Assembly: GCA_964426945.1 (NCBI GenBank) | Contig: CAYRSS010000019.1 | Location: forward strand, 1 to 64,000 | Source: CAYRSS01 sp964426945 | GTDB lineage: Bacteria > Planctomycetota > Phycisphaerae > UBA1845 | Reading direction: 5' to 3' | DNA: 64,000 nucleotides | Shown: positions 43,544-52,811 of the stretch, piece after piece | How the letters are laid out: each line of letters begins with the position of its first letter | How positions within the stretch are numbered: the first letter of the stretch is position 1 | Made by a program: the position numbers and the translations under genes | Notes under the pieces: model-generated | The model's input: only the letters and a program-made list of their open reading frames with translations | Told to the model about the DNA's origin: nothing | Database searches by the model: none

Positions 43544-45016
43544 TCACGCAGCCTGATGGGTCGGCCCGTCGTCGTGCGCGGGGATGCGCACGACGACCCT
43601 TGTACCACCCGAAGGTGTGTTTTCAAACTCCAGGTCGCCGCCGTGCGCCTGTATGGTGCGCCGGGCAAGGTGCAGGCCGATGCCAGTGCCGCCCGGCTTG
43701 GTGCTGAAGTACGCCGAGGCCACACGGTGCATGATCTCGGGCGGAATGCCCGGCCCGCGATCGCAGACGCTTAGCGCCACCACCCCGCCCGCGTCCGGCC
43801 GGTCAATCTCGATGCGCACCGTCTCGCCGGCGGGCGACGCCTCGATCGCATTGTCGAGAATCGACAGCACCGCCTGCTCAAGCCGCATCGGGTCGGCATA
43901 GACGCGGCAACCCGGCGTGCGCTCCTCCACCTCCATACGGATGCCCCGTCGCTGGGCGGCGGACGACAGTACCTGGCGCACAGACTCGACCACCTCGCGC
44001 ACCGTGACTACCCGGCGCTCCAGCGTGATCGGCTTGGACACCAGCAGCAGCTCGCGGAGCCACTTCGACAGCGAATCGACGGTTTCGAGAATGCTCATCT
44101 GCAGGCCGTGCATGTCCGACCCCTCGGGCAGGTCGGCCAGCGAAGACTGGGCCGACGCGCGGATCCCCGCCAGCGGGTTGCGGATGTTGTGGGCCACGGT
44201 CGAGGCCACCTCGCCGATGGCGGCCATGCGCTCCTGCTCGACCATCCGCCGCTGGATTTCCAGCAGGGAATCGGCCATCCGGTTGACCTCGCGCGAGAGC
44301 GTGCCCAGCTCGTCCGCCGAGTGCTCCGCGATGCGGTAGTCGAGGTCGCCGGCGGCGTGGTGCTCGGCGGCGAGCTTCAGCGCCGCCACCGGCTTGAGCA
44401 CCCAGTTGCGCACCAGGTGTACCCCCGCCGCCGCCAGCAGAAACGCCAGCAGGGCGTTGCCCGTCAGGATGGCCGCCACGAGCGACTCCTGCCGGGCCAC
44501 CTCGCGCGAGGCGTCGGTGACCACCAGGTCGCTTTCGCGCGAGAAGGAGTCGAGCAGGCGCTGCATCTCGCGGCCGGTGGCCCCCAGTGGCCCCTCGTTC
44601 AGCATGGCCGTCGCCGCGTCGATGTCGCCGGCCTCGACACGCTCCACAAAGCCTTCGGCCAGCGACGCCAACTCTCCGGCCAGCTCCGCCAGGTGGCCCT
44701 TCATGGCGCGGGCCTCTTCGTCGTCGCGCGGCGGGGACAGGTCGGCGACGCGGCGGACGATCTTCTCGTGCAGCACGCGGAATCGGTAATTGCGCAGGCT
44801 CGCCTCGCGACCTGGCGTGTCGCGCAGGTCGGAGAGCAGGTCCTCCACCAGCGCGCGGATCTGCTCCGTGTCGCGGACGGTCAGCGTCAGGGCGGCGAAG
44901 CGGTCGCTGGCCACGCGGATGTAGAAGTGGATGCACACGACCGAAACGAGCACGTTCACCACGACGGACACGCCGAAGATCGCCAGCAGCAACTGGAACC
45001 GGGCGGTAAGGCTCAT
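43544..45016 (-). CDS. Membrane sensor histidine kinase
   Basis: The 490-residue kinase has a first transmembrane segment (LLLAIFGVSVVVNVLVSVVCIHF), an extracytoplasmic helical domain of about 130 residues, a second transmembrane segment (AILTGNALLAFLLAAAGVHLV), a HAMP linker (WVLKPVAALKLAAEHHAAGD), a HisKA domain (phospho-His in VASTVAHNIRNPLAGIRASA) and an HATPase_c domain (LSILDNAIEASPAG, CDRGPGIPPEI, GTGIGLHLARRTIQAHGG). Start at 45016 puts the first transmembrane segment at the N-terminus. It lies between the prepilin gene and its likely response regulator. Confidence 0.92.
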   Translation of the reverse strand: MSLTARFQLLLAIFGVSVVVNVLVSVVCIHFYIRVASDRFAALTLTVRDTEQIRALVEDLLSDLRDTPGREASLRNYRFRVLHEKIVRRVADLSPPRDDEEARAMKGHLAELAGELASLAEGFVERVEAGDIDAATAMLNEGPLGATGREMQRLLDSFSRESDLVVTDASREVARQESLVAAILTGNALLAFLLAAAGVHLVRNWVLKPVAALKLAAEHHAAGDLDYRIAEHSADELGTLSREVNRMADSLLEIQRRMVEQERMAAIGEVASTVAHNIRNPLAGIRASAQSSLADLPEGSDMHGLQMSILETVDSLSKWLRELLLVSKPITLERRVVTVREVVESVRQVLSSAAQRRGIRMEVEERTPGCRVYADPMRLEQAVLSILDNAIEASPAGETVRIEIDRPDAGGVVALSVCDRGPGIPPEIMHRVASAYFSTKPGGTGIGLHLARRTIQAHGGDLEFENTPSGGTRVVVRIPAHDDGPTHQAA

Positions 45017-45050
45017 GAGGCGTTCACGGTGAGCCGGCGGCGCGGCGGCG

Positions 45051-45890
45051 CTACAGCGGGGGGTGATAGTCCCAGTCCCAACTGGCATCGGAGAGGTGGT
45101 CGTCGGTGGCGACCACGTGGCCGTCGACGAAGGACACGATCAACCGGCCGCGGTGACGGCGGGAGGGGAACCAGAAGGCGTCATCGGCATAGATGCTGCA
45201 ACTGCTCGGCGTGCCCTCGGGCGCGCCCAGGAGCGGCCCCTGGCTGGCCAGCGCCACGGGGCTGCGCAGAAACGCCGGCGCGTCGACGTCGAACATCAGC
45301 GGCACACGCGGATGATCCAGCACGCGATCGGAAAGGCGCACCTGCCACTGCAGCGGGCCACCCACGCCGAGACACACCGGGGCGTACTTGAGCCGCCGGT
45401 TGAGCGCGTAGCTGACCTTCGACAGGTCGTGCAGCCCGAACGCCGTCGGATCGGTCGTGGCGCCGGGCCGGCTGCGGGCGAGATCCGCCGGGCCCGAAGG
45501 ACAGACCACCGGACTGCCCGCGGGGTACACCGAGGGCTCGCCCATCACGTTGGGGATCTGCGGCCGCTCGTCGAAGTCGCCCACGCGATAGATCGAGCGG
45601 AGAAAGTCGAGCGCGTCGAAGCGACTGCGGCCGTCGCTGGCGCCGCGGTATTCATGCGTGAAGCTGTCGGCGAACAGGTGAAACTCGCGCGAGTTGGCGT
45701 GCAGGTTGGTCTGACAGAGCAGCCCCTTGGCCGCCTGCCGCACCGAAGACAGCGCCGGCACGAGTATCGACAGCAGCACGGCGATGATCGCCGTGACCAC
45801 GAGCAGCTCGACCAGCGAGAACCCCCCCGCGGCCCGGTGGGTACGGGTAAGGAAGAGCCGAGTTGGGATTCGCCGTCTCATCTTGAGCAT
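45051..45890 (-). CDS. Prepilin-type protein with H-X9-DG motif
   Basis: A 279-residue pseudopilin. The prepilin cleavage and methylation site is GGFSLVELLVVTAIIAVLLS (about residues 22-41), followed by the hydrophobic N-terminal helix. Near the C-terminus HRGRLIVSFVDG fits H-X9-DG, the processing-associated motif of planctomycete prepilin-like proteins. The middle part has no recognised domain. It starts 3 bp after the stop of the dockerin protein gene and ends 34 bp before the histidine kinase. Likely exported through a type II secretion-like machine. Confidence 0.88.
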   Translation of the reverse strand: MLKMRRRIPTRLFLTRTHRAAGGFSLVELLVVTAIIAVLLSILVPALSSVRQAAKGLLCQTNLHANSREFHLFADSFTHEYRGASDGRSRFDALDFLRSIYRVGDFDERPQIPNVMGEPSVYPAGSPVVCPSGPADLARSRPGATTDPTAFGLHDLSKVSYALNRRLKYAPVCLGVGGPLQWQVRLSDRVLDHPRVPLMFDVDAPAFLRSPVALASQGPLLGAPEGTPSSCSIYADDAFWFPSRRHRGRLIVSFVDGHVVATDDHLSDASWDWDYHPPL

Positions 45891-45893
45891 GAC

Positions 45894-47600
45894 TCAGGGG
45901 AGCGGACCGGTCATCTCCCGCCCCTGCTCGCGCAGATGCGCCAGGTCGTCCAGGTCGACGTCGAGATCATCATCCATGTCGAACGCGTCGCGACAGATCA
46001 GGCTCGCCGCGGACCCGACCGGCGCGTCGGCGCCGCTGAAGCAGGCCTGAAACGCGGCCATGTCGCGCAGGTCGAGGTCGTCGTCGTTGTCGAAGTCGCC
46101 CGGCTCCTGCTCGACGGCGACCAGGTCGAGCGCGTCGACGAGGCCGTCGTAGTTCACGTCGTAGACCGAGAAGTTCGGCCCGAAGTTGATGATCTGGATG
46201 ATGCCGTCGAAGGCGGTGGAGCCGAAGTCGGCGCCTTCGTCCACCGCGGCGTCCTGATCGTACAGGGTGATGAAGTCCGCCAGCATCTGCGCATCGGTCC
46301 GCGTCACCCAGCCGTCGCCGTTGAAGTCGCCGGTCAGCACGACGGGGATCAGGTTGGTCGGCACGAAGAGCCCCACCGTCGCAGCGGGAGCAGCCCCCAG
46401 CATCGTTCCCACGAGCGCGGTCACGCGCCAGTTGGCCGGGTTGAGGCGAGCCTGACGAACGTTCTGACACCGGGCGGGCTCCGCGTCGTTGTTGCAGGCC
46501 CAGTCGGCGATCACCATCCAGTAGGGGTCGGACGCATTGAGCCCGAAGGCCGCGCTCTGCTGGAGCGTGAAGAGCGCCTCGGAGATCGAATAGTCCCCGT
46601 CGGTGTCATAGTCGAGCGCCGGCACAGACGCGACGCCCGCGCGGATCGCCCAGCCGCGCTGCGTCATCGGGTAGATCAGCGAAACCAGCGTCACGCCGCT
46701 CGCCGGATCGTGGGCGAAGCGCAACCGGTCGTTGTGGTAGTACGAGCCGATGCTGACGTTAAACTCGATGTAGCCGTGAGCCAGCCCGAAGCTCGGGCCC
46801 CACACGTCCCACACGTCGCCGTCGACGAACGAGCGCACCGGCGAGCCCTCAGAGCATCCGCCCGAACAGATCGGTACACCCGCGACCACGTCGTGAATCG
46901 CGGTGATGTCGCCCGGCTCGCCAAAAATGGCCAGATGGAAATCTTCACCGCTGCGGTCGATGTGCGGCGGGGTCCAGGGATCGGCATCCCACGGCCCGCC
47001 GTCGAGCGCCATGCGGTTGACGTACGCCGGCCCCTGGGGCAGGCCGCCGAACCGCGCCGCGTTGGCGTTGTACCGAAACTCCGGCTCGTAGGGCTCGCCG
47101 CCGGTGTTGACGTTGCGGTCGACGTCGAGCTCGACGAAGCCGTACACGGGGCTGGGGCCAAACCGCTGGGGATTGTACGCCTGCCCGACCGGCCCGGGCG
47201 GGTTGACCCGACCCCCGAACGCCAGGTCGATTCGCAGGAACTCACCCGTCGCATGCCACGCGCCCTGGTACTCGTCGATGGGCAGCGCCGCGCCGGGCGC
47301 AAGCGGCGCCCCGTCAGCATCCGTCGGCGCCCACCGGCCGATCGCGATGCTCAGCAGGTCGGGGATCGTGTCGCTGCCGATCGGCACGATCGGGTTGCCG
47401 CCGTCCGTCCGCCTCGGCGTGGAGGGATTGGTCTCGATGATCACCTGCCCGTGGGTGAAGTCGCCCGGCTGGGGATTCGGCGCGGGGTCGTAGGGACCGG
47501 TCGGCTGGGGGGTCAGCTGCGCCAGAGCGCGCGGGCCACCCACCGGCGCGAAGGCGCCGCAGAGGGCGAGACACCAGAACCAGCGTAGGCGTTTCCTCAC
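45894..47600 (-). CDS. Secreted protein with dockerin-like repeats
   Basis: The 568-residue product has a signal peptide (RWFWCLALCGAFAPVGGPRALA). The first 330 residues are unassigned beta-rich sequence with planctomycete-type words (YGFVELDVDRNVNTGGEP, GDYSISEALFTL). The C-terminal third holds Asp-rich dockerin-like elements: DFNGDGWVTRTDAQMLADFI, DVNYDGLVDALDLVAVEQ, DFDNDDDLDLRDMAAFQACF and DMDDDLDVDLDDLAHLRE. The GTG at 47600 is preferred over a TTG 12 codons upstream because it opens the signal peptide directly. First gene of a four-gene leftward unit. Confidence 0.78.
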   Translation of the reverse strand: MRKRLRWFWCLALCGAFAPVGGPRALAQLTPQPTGPYDPAPNPQPGDFTHGQVIIETNPSTPRRTDGGNPIVPIGSDTIPDLLSIAIGRWAPTDADGAPLAPGAALPIDEYQGAWHATGEFLRIDLAFGGRVNPPGPVGQAYNPQRFGPSPVYGFVELDVDRNVNTGGEPYEPEFRYNANAARFGGLPQGPAYVNRMALDGGPWDADPWTPPHIDRSGEDFHLAIFGEPGDITAIHDVVAGVPICSGGCSEGSPVRSFVDGDVWDVWGPSFGLAHGYIEFNVSIGSYYHNDRLRFAHDPASGVTLVSLIYPMTQRGWAIRAGVASVPALDYDTDGDYSISEALFTLQQSAAFGLNASDPYWMVIADWACNNDAEPARCQNVRQARLNPANWRVTALVGTMLGAAPAATVGLFVPTNLIPVVLTGDFNGDGWVTRTDAQMLADFITLYDQDAAVDEGADFGSTAFDGIIQIINFGPNFSVYDVNYDGLVDALDLVAVEQEPGDFDNDDDLDLRDMAAFQACFSGADAPVGSAASLICRDAFDMDDDLDVDLDDLAHLREQGREMTGPLP

Positions 47601-47671
47601 GCGTGCCCGCTTCCGATCGCGACCAAGCCGCGTCAATCCACTTCGAGAACCGCCGGATGTGAGATGCGTCC

Positions 47672-47700
47672 ACTATACCCGGCGGCGCGTGGCGGCTCAA
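47672..47700 (-). promoter_or_regulatory. Sigma-70-type promoter of the dockerin/prepilin/kinase/regulator unit
   Basis: On the minus strand TTGAGC (47695-47700), 17-nt spacer, TATAGT (47672-47677), about 65 nt before the GTG at 47600. Confidence 0.65.
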
Positions 47701-48028
47701 GCGGGCACTTCGCGCGCAAGTGCTTTTGCTGCAAGCAGAAACCGCTCGATGCGCGGCGGCGCGACGCCTGGCGCAAGGGGGCCGCAGGCTGGCCGCGCTG
47801 CGCCACTCTGCTGGCCGCCGCGAGCCATCGCGCCCGCGCGGCGAGGCGGAGATTTCCGGCCCGGCTGCATTGCGGCGCAGCGGGGGTGTACGGCACAGAA
47901 TTTGCTGAAGAACTGCCCGGGATGGCCGCGGCGATACGGGGGATCGACGTCGCCGACAGCGTCTCCCACCGCGCGATGCGGCCGATTGGTCCGACGCTCG
48001 ACCGACATCGTGGACGGAGAGTGCACAA
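47701..48028. other. Intergenic region without supported gene
   Basis: No domain-bearing frame is seen here on either strand. It separates two leftward units. Confidence 0.5.
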
Positions 48029-48057
48029 GAAGCCCGCGGGTGCGCCCCGCGGGCTTC
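48029..48057 (-). terminator. Terminator of the sigma/anti-sigma unit
   Basis: GAAGCCCGCGGG (48029-48040) and CCCGCGGGCTTC (48046-48057) form a perfect 12-bp stem with a 5-nt loop, 24 bp after the stop of the anti-sigma gene. The following T-run is weak (TTGTG). Confidence 0.7.
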
Positions 48058-48080
48058 CGCTTTGTCAGGGCAAGGAGCGG

Positions 48081-48554
48081 TCAGCCCGGACCCGCCGGGG
48101 CGATGATCGCCAGGTTTCGGGCGAAGGAGGATCGCGTAGCGCCGAGCGCCGCAGCGCGGTCGCGCCACTTCGGGTTGAATCCTTCGGCAGACGGCGAGGC
48201 GCGGTCCGCCACCTGCGTCGGTTCGCCGGCGCGATCCGCGGATGGCGGCACAACCACGCGGCCGATAAGCAGACCGAAGCCGATGAGGGCGGCGGCACGC
48301 ATCGTGCCCAGCGCCAGCCGCCAGGGCAGCGGCCGATGCCGAACCACATGCAGGTCGCGCGTCGCGGCCGCGGCGCGCGGGGCATCGACGGTGTCCAGCC
48401 GGCGCATCGCATCAACTGTCTGACGCAGCGCAGCCACCTCGCAGCGACAGGCGTCGCACGACTCGAGGTGCGCTTCCACCGCGCAGTGCGACGCCTCGTC
48501 CAGTTCGTCGCCCAGGTAATCCGCCAGCCGCGATTCGAGTTCATGGCAGTTCAT
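48081..48554 (-). CDS. Anti-sigma factor with zf-HC2-type zinc finger
   Basis: The 157-residue membrane protein starts MNCHELESRLADYLGDELDE and continues HCAVEAHLESCDACRCEV, the zf-HC2/ZAS zinc site that binds ECF sigma factors. A single transmembrane segment follows (LALGTMRAAALIGFGLLIG, about residues 81-99) and then a short extracytoplasmic tail. It starts 18 bp after the ECF sigma gene, with GAGGAAGG before its ATG. Likely holds the sigma factor at the membrane until a signal arrives. Confidence 0.85.
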   Translation of the reverse strand: MNCHELESRLADYLGDELDEASHCAVEAHLESCDACRCEVAALRQTVDAMRRLDTVDAPRAAAATRDLHVVRHRPLPWRLALGTMRAAALIGFGLLIGRVVVPPSADRAGEPTQVADRASPSAEGFNPKWRDRAAALGATRSSFARNLAIIAPAGPG

Positions 48555-48572
48555 GATTCACCTTCCTCACCG

Positions 48573-49094
48573 TCACGCCGGCGCGAGCCCAGCCAGCGCT
48601 TCGCGCAGGTGGCGCAGGGCCCGCAGGTAATGCGTCTTAGCGCTGCTCTCCGAGATGCCCATGGCCCGGGCGATTTCGGCGAATGTCTCGTCGTCGTAGA
48701 TCTTGGCCACAAGCACGGCACGCTGCTGTTCGCTGAGTGTGGCCACGGCGCTGACAATGCGCTCCTGCGCCTCGTGGGCGTGGGCCGCTTCGCCGGGGCC
48801 CGCGCGACCCTTGGACGGTGACGCATCGGCCAGTTCGATCGGCCCGGCGGCGCGGCGCCGGCCGCGGCGGAGCAGATCGATGCAGTGGTTGACCGTGGTG
48901 CGCCGCAGCCACGCCGTCGAATGGTCGGCCGCCGTTTCGGGGCCGGGCAGGGCGCCGATTCGCTGCTGACGCACCCACCGCAGCAATACTTCCTGCGTCG
49001 CGTCCATCGCGTCGTGATCGTTGCGCAGCATGCGATACGCCCAGCGATACACGAGGACCCGAAGCGATTCCTGAAGCTGCATGATGCCCGCCAT
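48573..49094 (-). CDS. ECF sigma factor
   Basis: Extracytoplasmic-function sigma-70 of about 173 residues. Region 2: LVYRWAYRMLRNDHDAMDATQEVLLRWVRQ and AWLRRTTVNHCIDLLRRGRRR; region 4: LSEQQRAVLVAKIYDDETFAEIARAMGISESSAKTHYLRALRHLREAL. The start at 49094 (MAGIMQLQ) or 49082 (MQLQ) cannot be decided. It lies between an upstream lipoprotein gene (27 bp) and the downstream anti-sigma gene (18 bp), so all three are probably one unit. Confidence 0.9.
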   Translation of the reverse strand: MAGIMQLQESLRVLVYRWAYRMLRNDHDAMDATQEVLLRWVRQQRIGALPGPETAADHSTAWLRRTTVNHCIDLLRRGRRRAAGPIELADASPSKGRAGPGEAAHAHEAQERIVSAVATLSEQQRAVLVAKIYDDETFAEIARAMGISESSAKTHYLRALRHLREALAGLAPA

Positions 49095-49120
49095 CGGCGC
49101 TGCCTGCCCCGTCCGCCGTT

Positions 49121-50254
49121 TCAGCCGCCCTTCACGAACGAGGTCGCCAGCAGCACCATATCGTAGTCGCGCAGCTCGTCCCCGCGGAAGGACCACGCCG
49201 CCCGGTTGGGCTGCCGGATGATGGTCTCCGCCCGCATCTGCTCGTGCAGACCTCCAGCGGGTTTTTCATCGCCGGGCTCGTCATTCGTCCAGGCTTCGTC
49301 GCGGCTGTTGTGCGCCACGACAACACCGGGCATCTCCACGACGAGGATGAATTCCTCGTCGCCCAGGTCGTCGGTGACCTCGTGGTGCGCGCGGGCTTGG
49401 CGGTACTCGGCGAGGAACCGGTCAGCGATGGTCTCCGTGACCCCCGCCTCGCGCAGCGACGCGCTGATTACCTGTTCGACGCGGTCGGACAATTCCCTGT
49501 CGAACTGCTCGAGGCGGGCCCCGACCTCATCACCGGCCGAGAGCGCCTCCAACGCCCGCTGTTGCAGCGCGGGATCGTCAAACGGTTTGCGGGCGGCCGC
49601 ACGGGCGGGCAGCCAGTGGTGCGGCGCCAGCGCCTCGCCCATCGCCGCAGCGGCCTGATCGATGAAGACAGTCGACCGCTCCTGCTCGAACATGATGCTC
49701 CGCTCCACCCACGTCTTGCGCTGCTCGGCGGTCAGCTCGGCGGGGTCGCGCTGCATCAGTTCTTCCATGTCGTCTGACTCAAGCAGTGCCCGTCTCAGGA
49801 AGGCGATCCGCGCGGCGGGCCGCGCGTGGTACACGCGGCGGAAGTGATAGTACGTGCCGTCGCTGCGCGGCTCGGTGCGCACCGAGGTCGAGAAAGTCAG
49901 CGCGGTGCGCATCGCGGGCGACCCGGACTCGGCGAAGGTCGTCGGCCACGCCCCCCCCGCCGCTACGCTGCGCGATGCCGTCAGGACAAGCTCGTCCTTG
50001 TCGTTCCTGGACTTCCGCTTCGTCTCCGTAACGGCCCATCCCCCGGCGGCGGCGGGCATGGCGTCGCCCGACCGGACGTCATCCGGATCGCCCTCGATGA
50101 TGAGCTGCACGTCCGCCGAGCCCGACCGGTGGATGACGATGCTCTCGCTCCGCCGCAGACAGCCCGGCAGCACGATCAGCGCCATGGCAACCAGCACCCA
50201 CCAACCAGCTCCAACGCGACATCCGCCGCTCGACAGCCCTTGCCCTGCGTTCAT
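49121..50254 (-). CDS. Hypothetical lipoprotein in the sigma/anti-sigma unit
   Basis: The 377-residue product has a lipoprotein signal (GWWVLVAMALIVLPGCLRR; lipobox LPGC). The mature part begins with beta-rich sequence (SIVIHRSGSADVQLIIEGD) and has an amphipathic helical middle (ELSDRVEQVISASLREAGV). No family is recognised. GGGGAGGA precedes the ATG. First gene of the unit with the ECF sigma and anti-sigma genes, so it may be a target or envelope sensor of that sigma system (inference). Confidence 0.75.
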   Translation of the reverse strand: MNAGQGLSSGGCRVGAGWWVLVAMALIVLPGCLRRSESIVIHRSGSADVQLIIEGDPDDVRSGDAMPAAAGGWAVTETKRKSRNDKDELVLTASRSVAAGGAWPTTFAESGSPAMRTALTFSTSVRTEPRSDGTYYHFRRVYHARPAARIAFLRRALLESDDMEELMQRDPAELTAEQRKTWVERSIMFEQERSTVFIDQAAAAMGEALAPHHWLPARAAARKPFDDPALQQRALEALSAGDEVGARLEQFDRELSDRVEQVISASLREAGVTETIADRFLAEYRQARAHHEVTDDLGDEEFILVVEMPGVVVAHNSRDEAWTNDEPGDEKPAGGLHEQMRAETIIRQPNRAAWSFRGDELRDYDMVLLATSFVKGG

Positions 50255-50476
50255 GGATGATTCCTCCCCGTCGAACTCCGGCCCGGCCGACGCGCTCGGC
50301 CGTGCGACCCGAAAGTACCAACGCACGAGGGGAGAATCTGGACGACAGCGAACGGGAAGAAACGAGCGAAGCCGCCTTGGCGGCCCGAGAAAGCGGTCCG
50401 GCGGTGGGGCGCACCCCGGAGCCGGGCGGACCGGCGCCGGGGAGCGGCAATCCTGGTTCGACGGGGGCGGCCCGGC

Positions 50477-50641
50477 CTACAGGTCGGGCGTGATGGACGC
50501 GCGGGCGACCTCGGCGAAGACGTCGATCACGAAGTCCGCCAGGCTGATGCGCGCGGATCGCGCCACATAGCTGCTCGCGCAGCCGACCGAACCGAGCATG
50601 AGCACGAGCGCCGCCATCAGGGGCCAAAGCCGACGAATCAT
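50477..50641 (-). CDS. Small lipoprotein (54 residues)
   Basis: A short gene with a clear lipoprotein signal: MIRRLWPLMAALVLMLGSVGC (residues 1-21) followed by 33 residues that include an amphipathic helix (ARISLADFVIDVFAEVARAS). GGAGAG lies 6 nt before the ATG. Divergent from mobA. No function assigned. The 222 bases between this gene and the neighbouring lipoprotein hold no other supported gene. Confidence 0.75.
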   Translation of the reverse strand: MIRRLWPLMAALVLMLGSVGCASSYVARSARISLADFVIDVFAEVARASITPDL

Positions 50642-50746
50642 GATAAACTCTCCGATACTCGCAACAGGGGAAGCTGCTGGTTTTTCGGACGGCCCGCGGC
50701 CGTGCTTGAACCCGCAGGACCGATAACGCCCGGCGCGGCGACGACC

Positions 50747-51382
50747 ATGGAAAACACCCTTCGACTCGGGGGCATCGTGCTCTGCGGCGGGCACAGCCGG
50801 CGCATGGGCCAGGCCAAGGAGTGGCTGTCGGTCGAGGGGCGGCCGATGCTGGGGCAAGTCGTGCGAATCGTGGGCGAGGTGGCCGATCCGGTGGTCGTCG
50901 CCGCCCGGGCCGGACAGAACCTGCCGGCGCTGCCCGCGGGAACCCTTGTCGTCTGCGACGAGTCACCGGATCAGGGCCCGCTCGCCGGCGTCGTGGCCGG
51001 GCTGACTGTCCTCGCCGGGCGGTGCGACGCGGCGTTTGTCACCGGCTGCGACCACCCGTGGCTGCGTCCCGCGTTCATCCGGGCCCTGGCCGACCGGCTC
51101 GGCACGTTCGACGCCGTGGTCGTGCACGAGGCGGGCCGTGACCTGCCGTTGCCGGCGGTGTATCGCGTCGGGCTGGCCGCCGCCGGGCGCGAACTGCTGG
51201 CCACCGGGCGGCTGCGTGTCGACGGGCTGTTGAGTGTCTGCCGCGGGACTCGGATCGCGCCGGAGTCTCTCCCCCCGGAATCCGCGGCCCGCGCGGCCCT
51301 GACCAACGTCAACCGCCCCGACGACCTGCGCCATTCCCCGGACGACCACCCCGACGCCTCCACCCCCCGCGCCAGGACTTGA
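50747..51382 (+). CDS. mobA: Molybdenum cofactor guanylyltransferase-like protein
   Basis: MobA-type nucleotidyltransferase, which joins GMP to molybdopterin. The 211-residue product has the nucleotide loop GGIVLCGGHSRRMGQAKEWL (about residues 8-27; normally LAGGxSxRMGxDK), DESPDQGPLAGVVAGL (about 66-81) and the metal-binding AAFVTGCDHPWL. The usual Lys in GRDK is present as QAK. The ATG at 50747 is chosen because the family core starts 8 residues later. The 3' end overlaps nothing; the sigma-54 regulator begins 26 bp downstream. Confidence 0.82.
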   Translation: MENTLRLGGIVLCGGHSRRMGQAKEWLSVEGRPMLGQVVRIVGEVADPVVVAARAGQNLPALPAGTLVVCDESPDQGPLAGVVAGLTVLAGRCDAAFVTGCDHPWLRPAFIRALADRLGTFDAVVVHEAGRDLPLPAVYRVGLAAAGRELLATGRLRVDGLLSVCRGTRIAPESLPPESAARAALTNVNRPDDLRHSPDDHPDASTPRART

Positions 51383-51408
51383 CCGGCGCAGTACAATCCC
51401 CGGTTGCC

Positions 51409-52785
51409 ATGCGAGATACGGCCTTCGTGCTCATCGTGGAAGATGAAGCCGCACACGGCGAGGTGCTGGCCGAAGCCCTCAAGCGCTCGAACTTTGTCTG
51501 CCACGTGGTAGACAATGGGAAGGACGCGGTCGAGAGCCTGCGGCAGCGGGCCCCGGACGTGGTCGTCACCGACTACCGGCTGGGGGGGGCGCTGACCGGC
51601 ATGGACGTCCTGCGCGAGGCGAAGCGGGTCAGCCCCGAAACCGAGGTCATCCTCATCACGGCCTACGGCAACGAGTCACTCGCCCGCGAAGCCCTGTCGG
51701 GCGACTCGGACGCCCGGGCGTACGACTACCTCATCAAGCCGCTCGATGTCGAGGTGGTGCGCGAGAAGGTCGGCCGCGCGGCCCAGCAGGCGCTGGCCGC
51801 CCGCGAATCTAAGTATCTCCGAGAGCAGATCAGCAGCGCGTTCGAGTTTTACGGCATCGTCGGCTCGTCGGAACTGATGCAGCGCGAGATCAAGCGCCTG
51901 CACAAGCTCGCGAGGACCAAGGCCACCGTGCTCATCATCGGCGAAACGGGAACGGGCAAGGAACTCTTCGCCCAGGCGATTCACCAGAACTCGCCGCGGA
52001 CGGCCAAGCCCTTCCGCGTGCTCAACTGCGCAGCGGTGAGCGAAACGCTGCTGGAGAGCGAGCTCTTCGGCCACGTGAAGGGTGCCTTCACGGGTGCGGT
52101 CGCGGACAAGAAGGGGCTCATCGAGGCGGCTGACGGCGGGACGATGTTCCTCGACGAGATCGGCGACATGCCCTACCTGATGCAGGCCAAGCTGCTGCGC
52201 ACGCTGGAGACGGGCGAGGTGATGCGCGTGGGCAGCAGCGAGCTGCGCCACTTCGACGTCCGCTTCATCGCCGCGACCAACCGAGATCTCGCCCAGCTCA
52301 TGCGCGAGGGCAAGTTCCGCGAGGATCTCTACTATCGCCTGGCCGGCGACGGGGCGCTGCGCATTCCGCCGCTGCGCAACCGGCGCGAGGATATCCCCGC
52401 CCTGGCCCACCGCTTTATCGAAGCCTTCAACCGCGAAAACAACACGAACATCGAAGGACTCACGCCCGAAGCCATGCGCCGGCTGGTCAACCACAACTGG
52501 CCGGGCAACGTGCGCGAGCTGAAAAACGCCATCGAGCGCATGTGCATCGAAACAGAATCGTCCATGCTCGATGTGAGCGACCTGCCGGATTCGCTGCGCA
52601 GCACAACCGACATCGTACCCGCGGGCACGCCAAGCCTCACCGGCCTGACCATGGCCGATGTCGAGCGCCTGCACATCATGAACACGCTGCGCTTCTACGG
52701 CGGCAACCGCGAGCGCACCGCCAAGGCCCTGGGCATCGGCGCGCGCACGCTCTACCGCAAACTGCGCGACTACGGCCTCCGCTGA
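51409..52785 (+). CDS. Sigma-54-dependent response regulator, NtrC family
   Basis: The 458-residue regulator has a receiver domain ([11 protein letters not shown]; phospho-Asp in [10 protein letters not shown]), an intact AAA+ domain (Walker [15 protein letters not shown], the sigma-54 contact GAFTGA, Walker [11 protein letters not shown]) and a C-terminal Fis HTH ([26 protein letters not shown]). A TACAAT at 51392-51397 lies only 12 nt before the ATG at 51409, so transcription there would give an almost leaderless mRNA. No kinase gene adjoins. It precedes arsM by 26 bp. Confidence 0.93.
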   Translation: MRDTAFVLIVEDEAAHGEVLAEALKRSNFVCHVVDNGKDAVESLRQRAPDVVVTDYRLGGALTGMDVLREAKRVSPETEVILITAYGNESLAREALSGDSDARAYDYLIKPLDVEVVREKVGRAAQQALAARESKYLREQISSAFEFYGIVGSSELMQREIKRLHKLARTKATVLIIGETGTGKELFAQAIHQNSPRTAKPFRVLNCAAVSETLLESELFGHVKGAFTGAVADKKGLIEAADGGTMFLDEIGDMPYLMQAKLLRTLETGEVMRVGSSELRHFDVRFIAATNRDLAQLMREGKFREDLYYRLAGDGALRIPPLRNRREDIPALAHRFIEAFNRENNTNIEGLTPEAMRRLVNHNWPGNVRELKNAIERMCIETESSMLDVSDLPDSLRSTTDIVPAGTPSLTGLTMADVERLHIMNTLRFYGGNRERTAKALGIGARTLYRKLRDYGLR

Positions 52786-52811
52786 GGCGCCAGACGAAAG
52801 GAGCGACCATC

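Noticed and set aside
51379..51397. TTGACC plus TACAAT as a promoter before the second sigma-54 regulator
   Set aside because: The two elements are only 7 nt apart, so they cannot form one sigma-70 promoter; only the TACAAT could be used.
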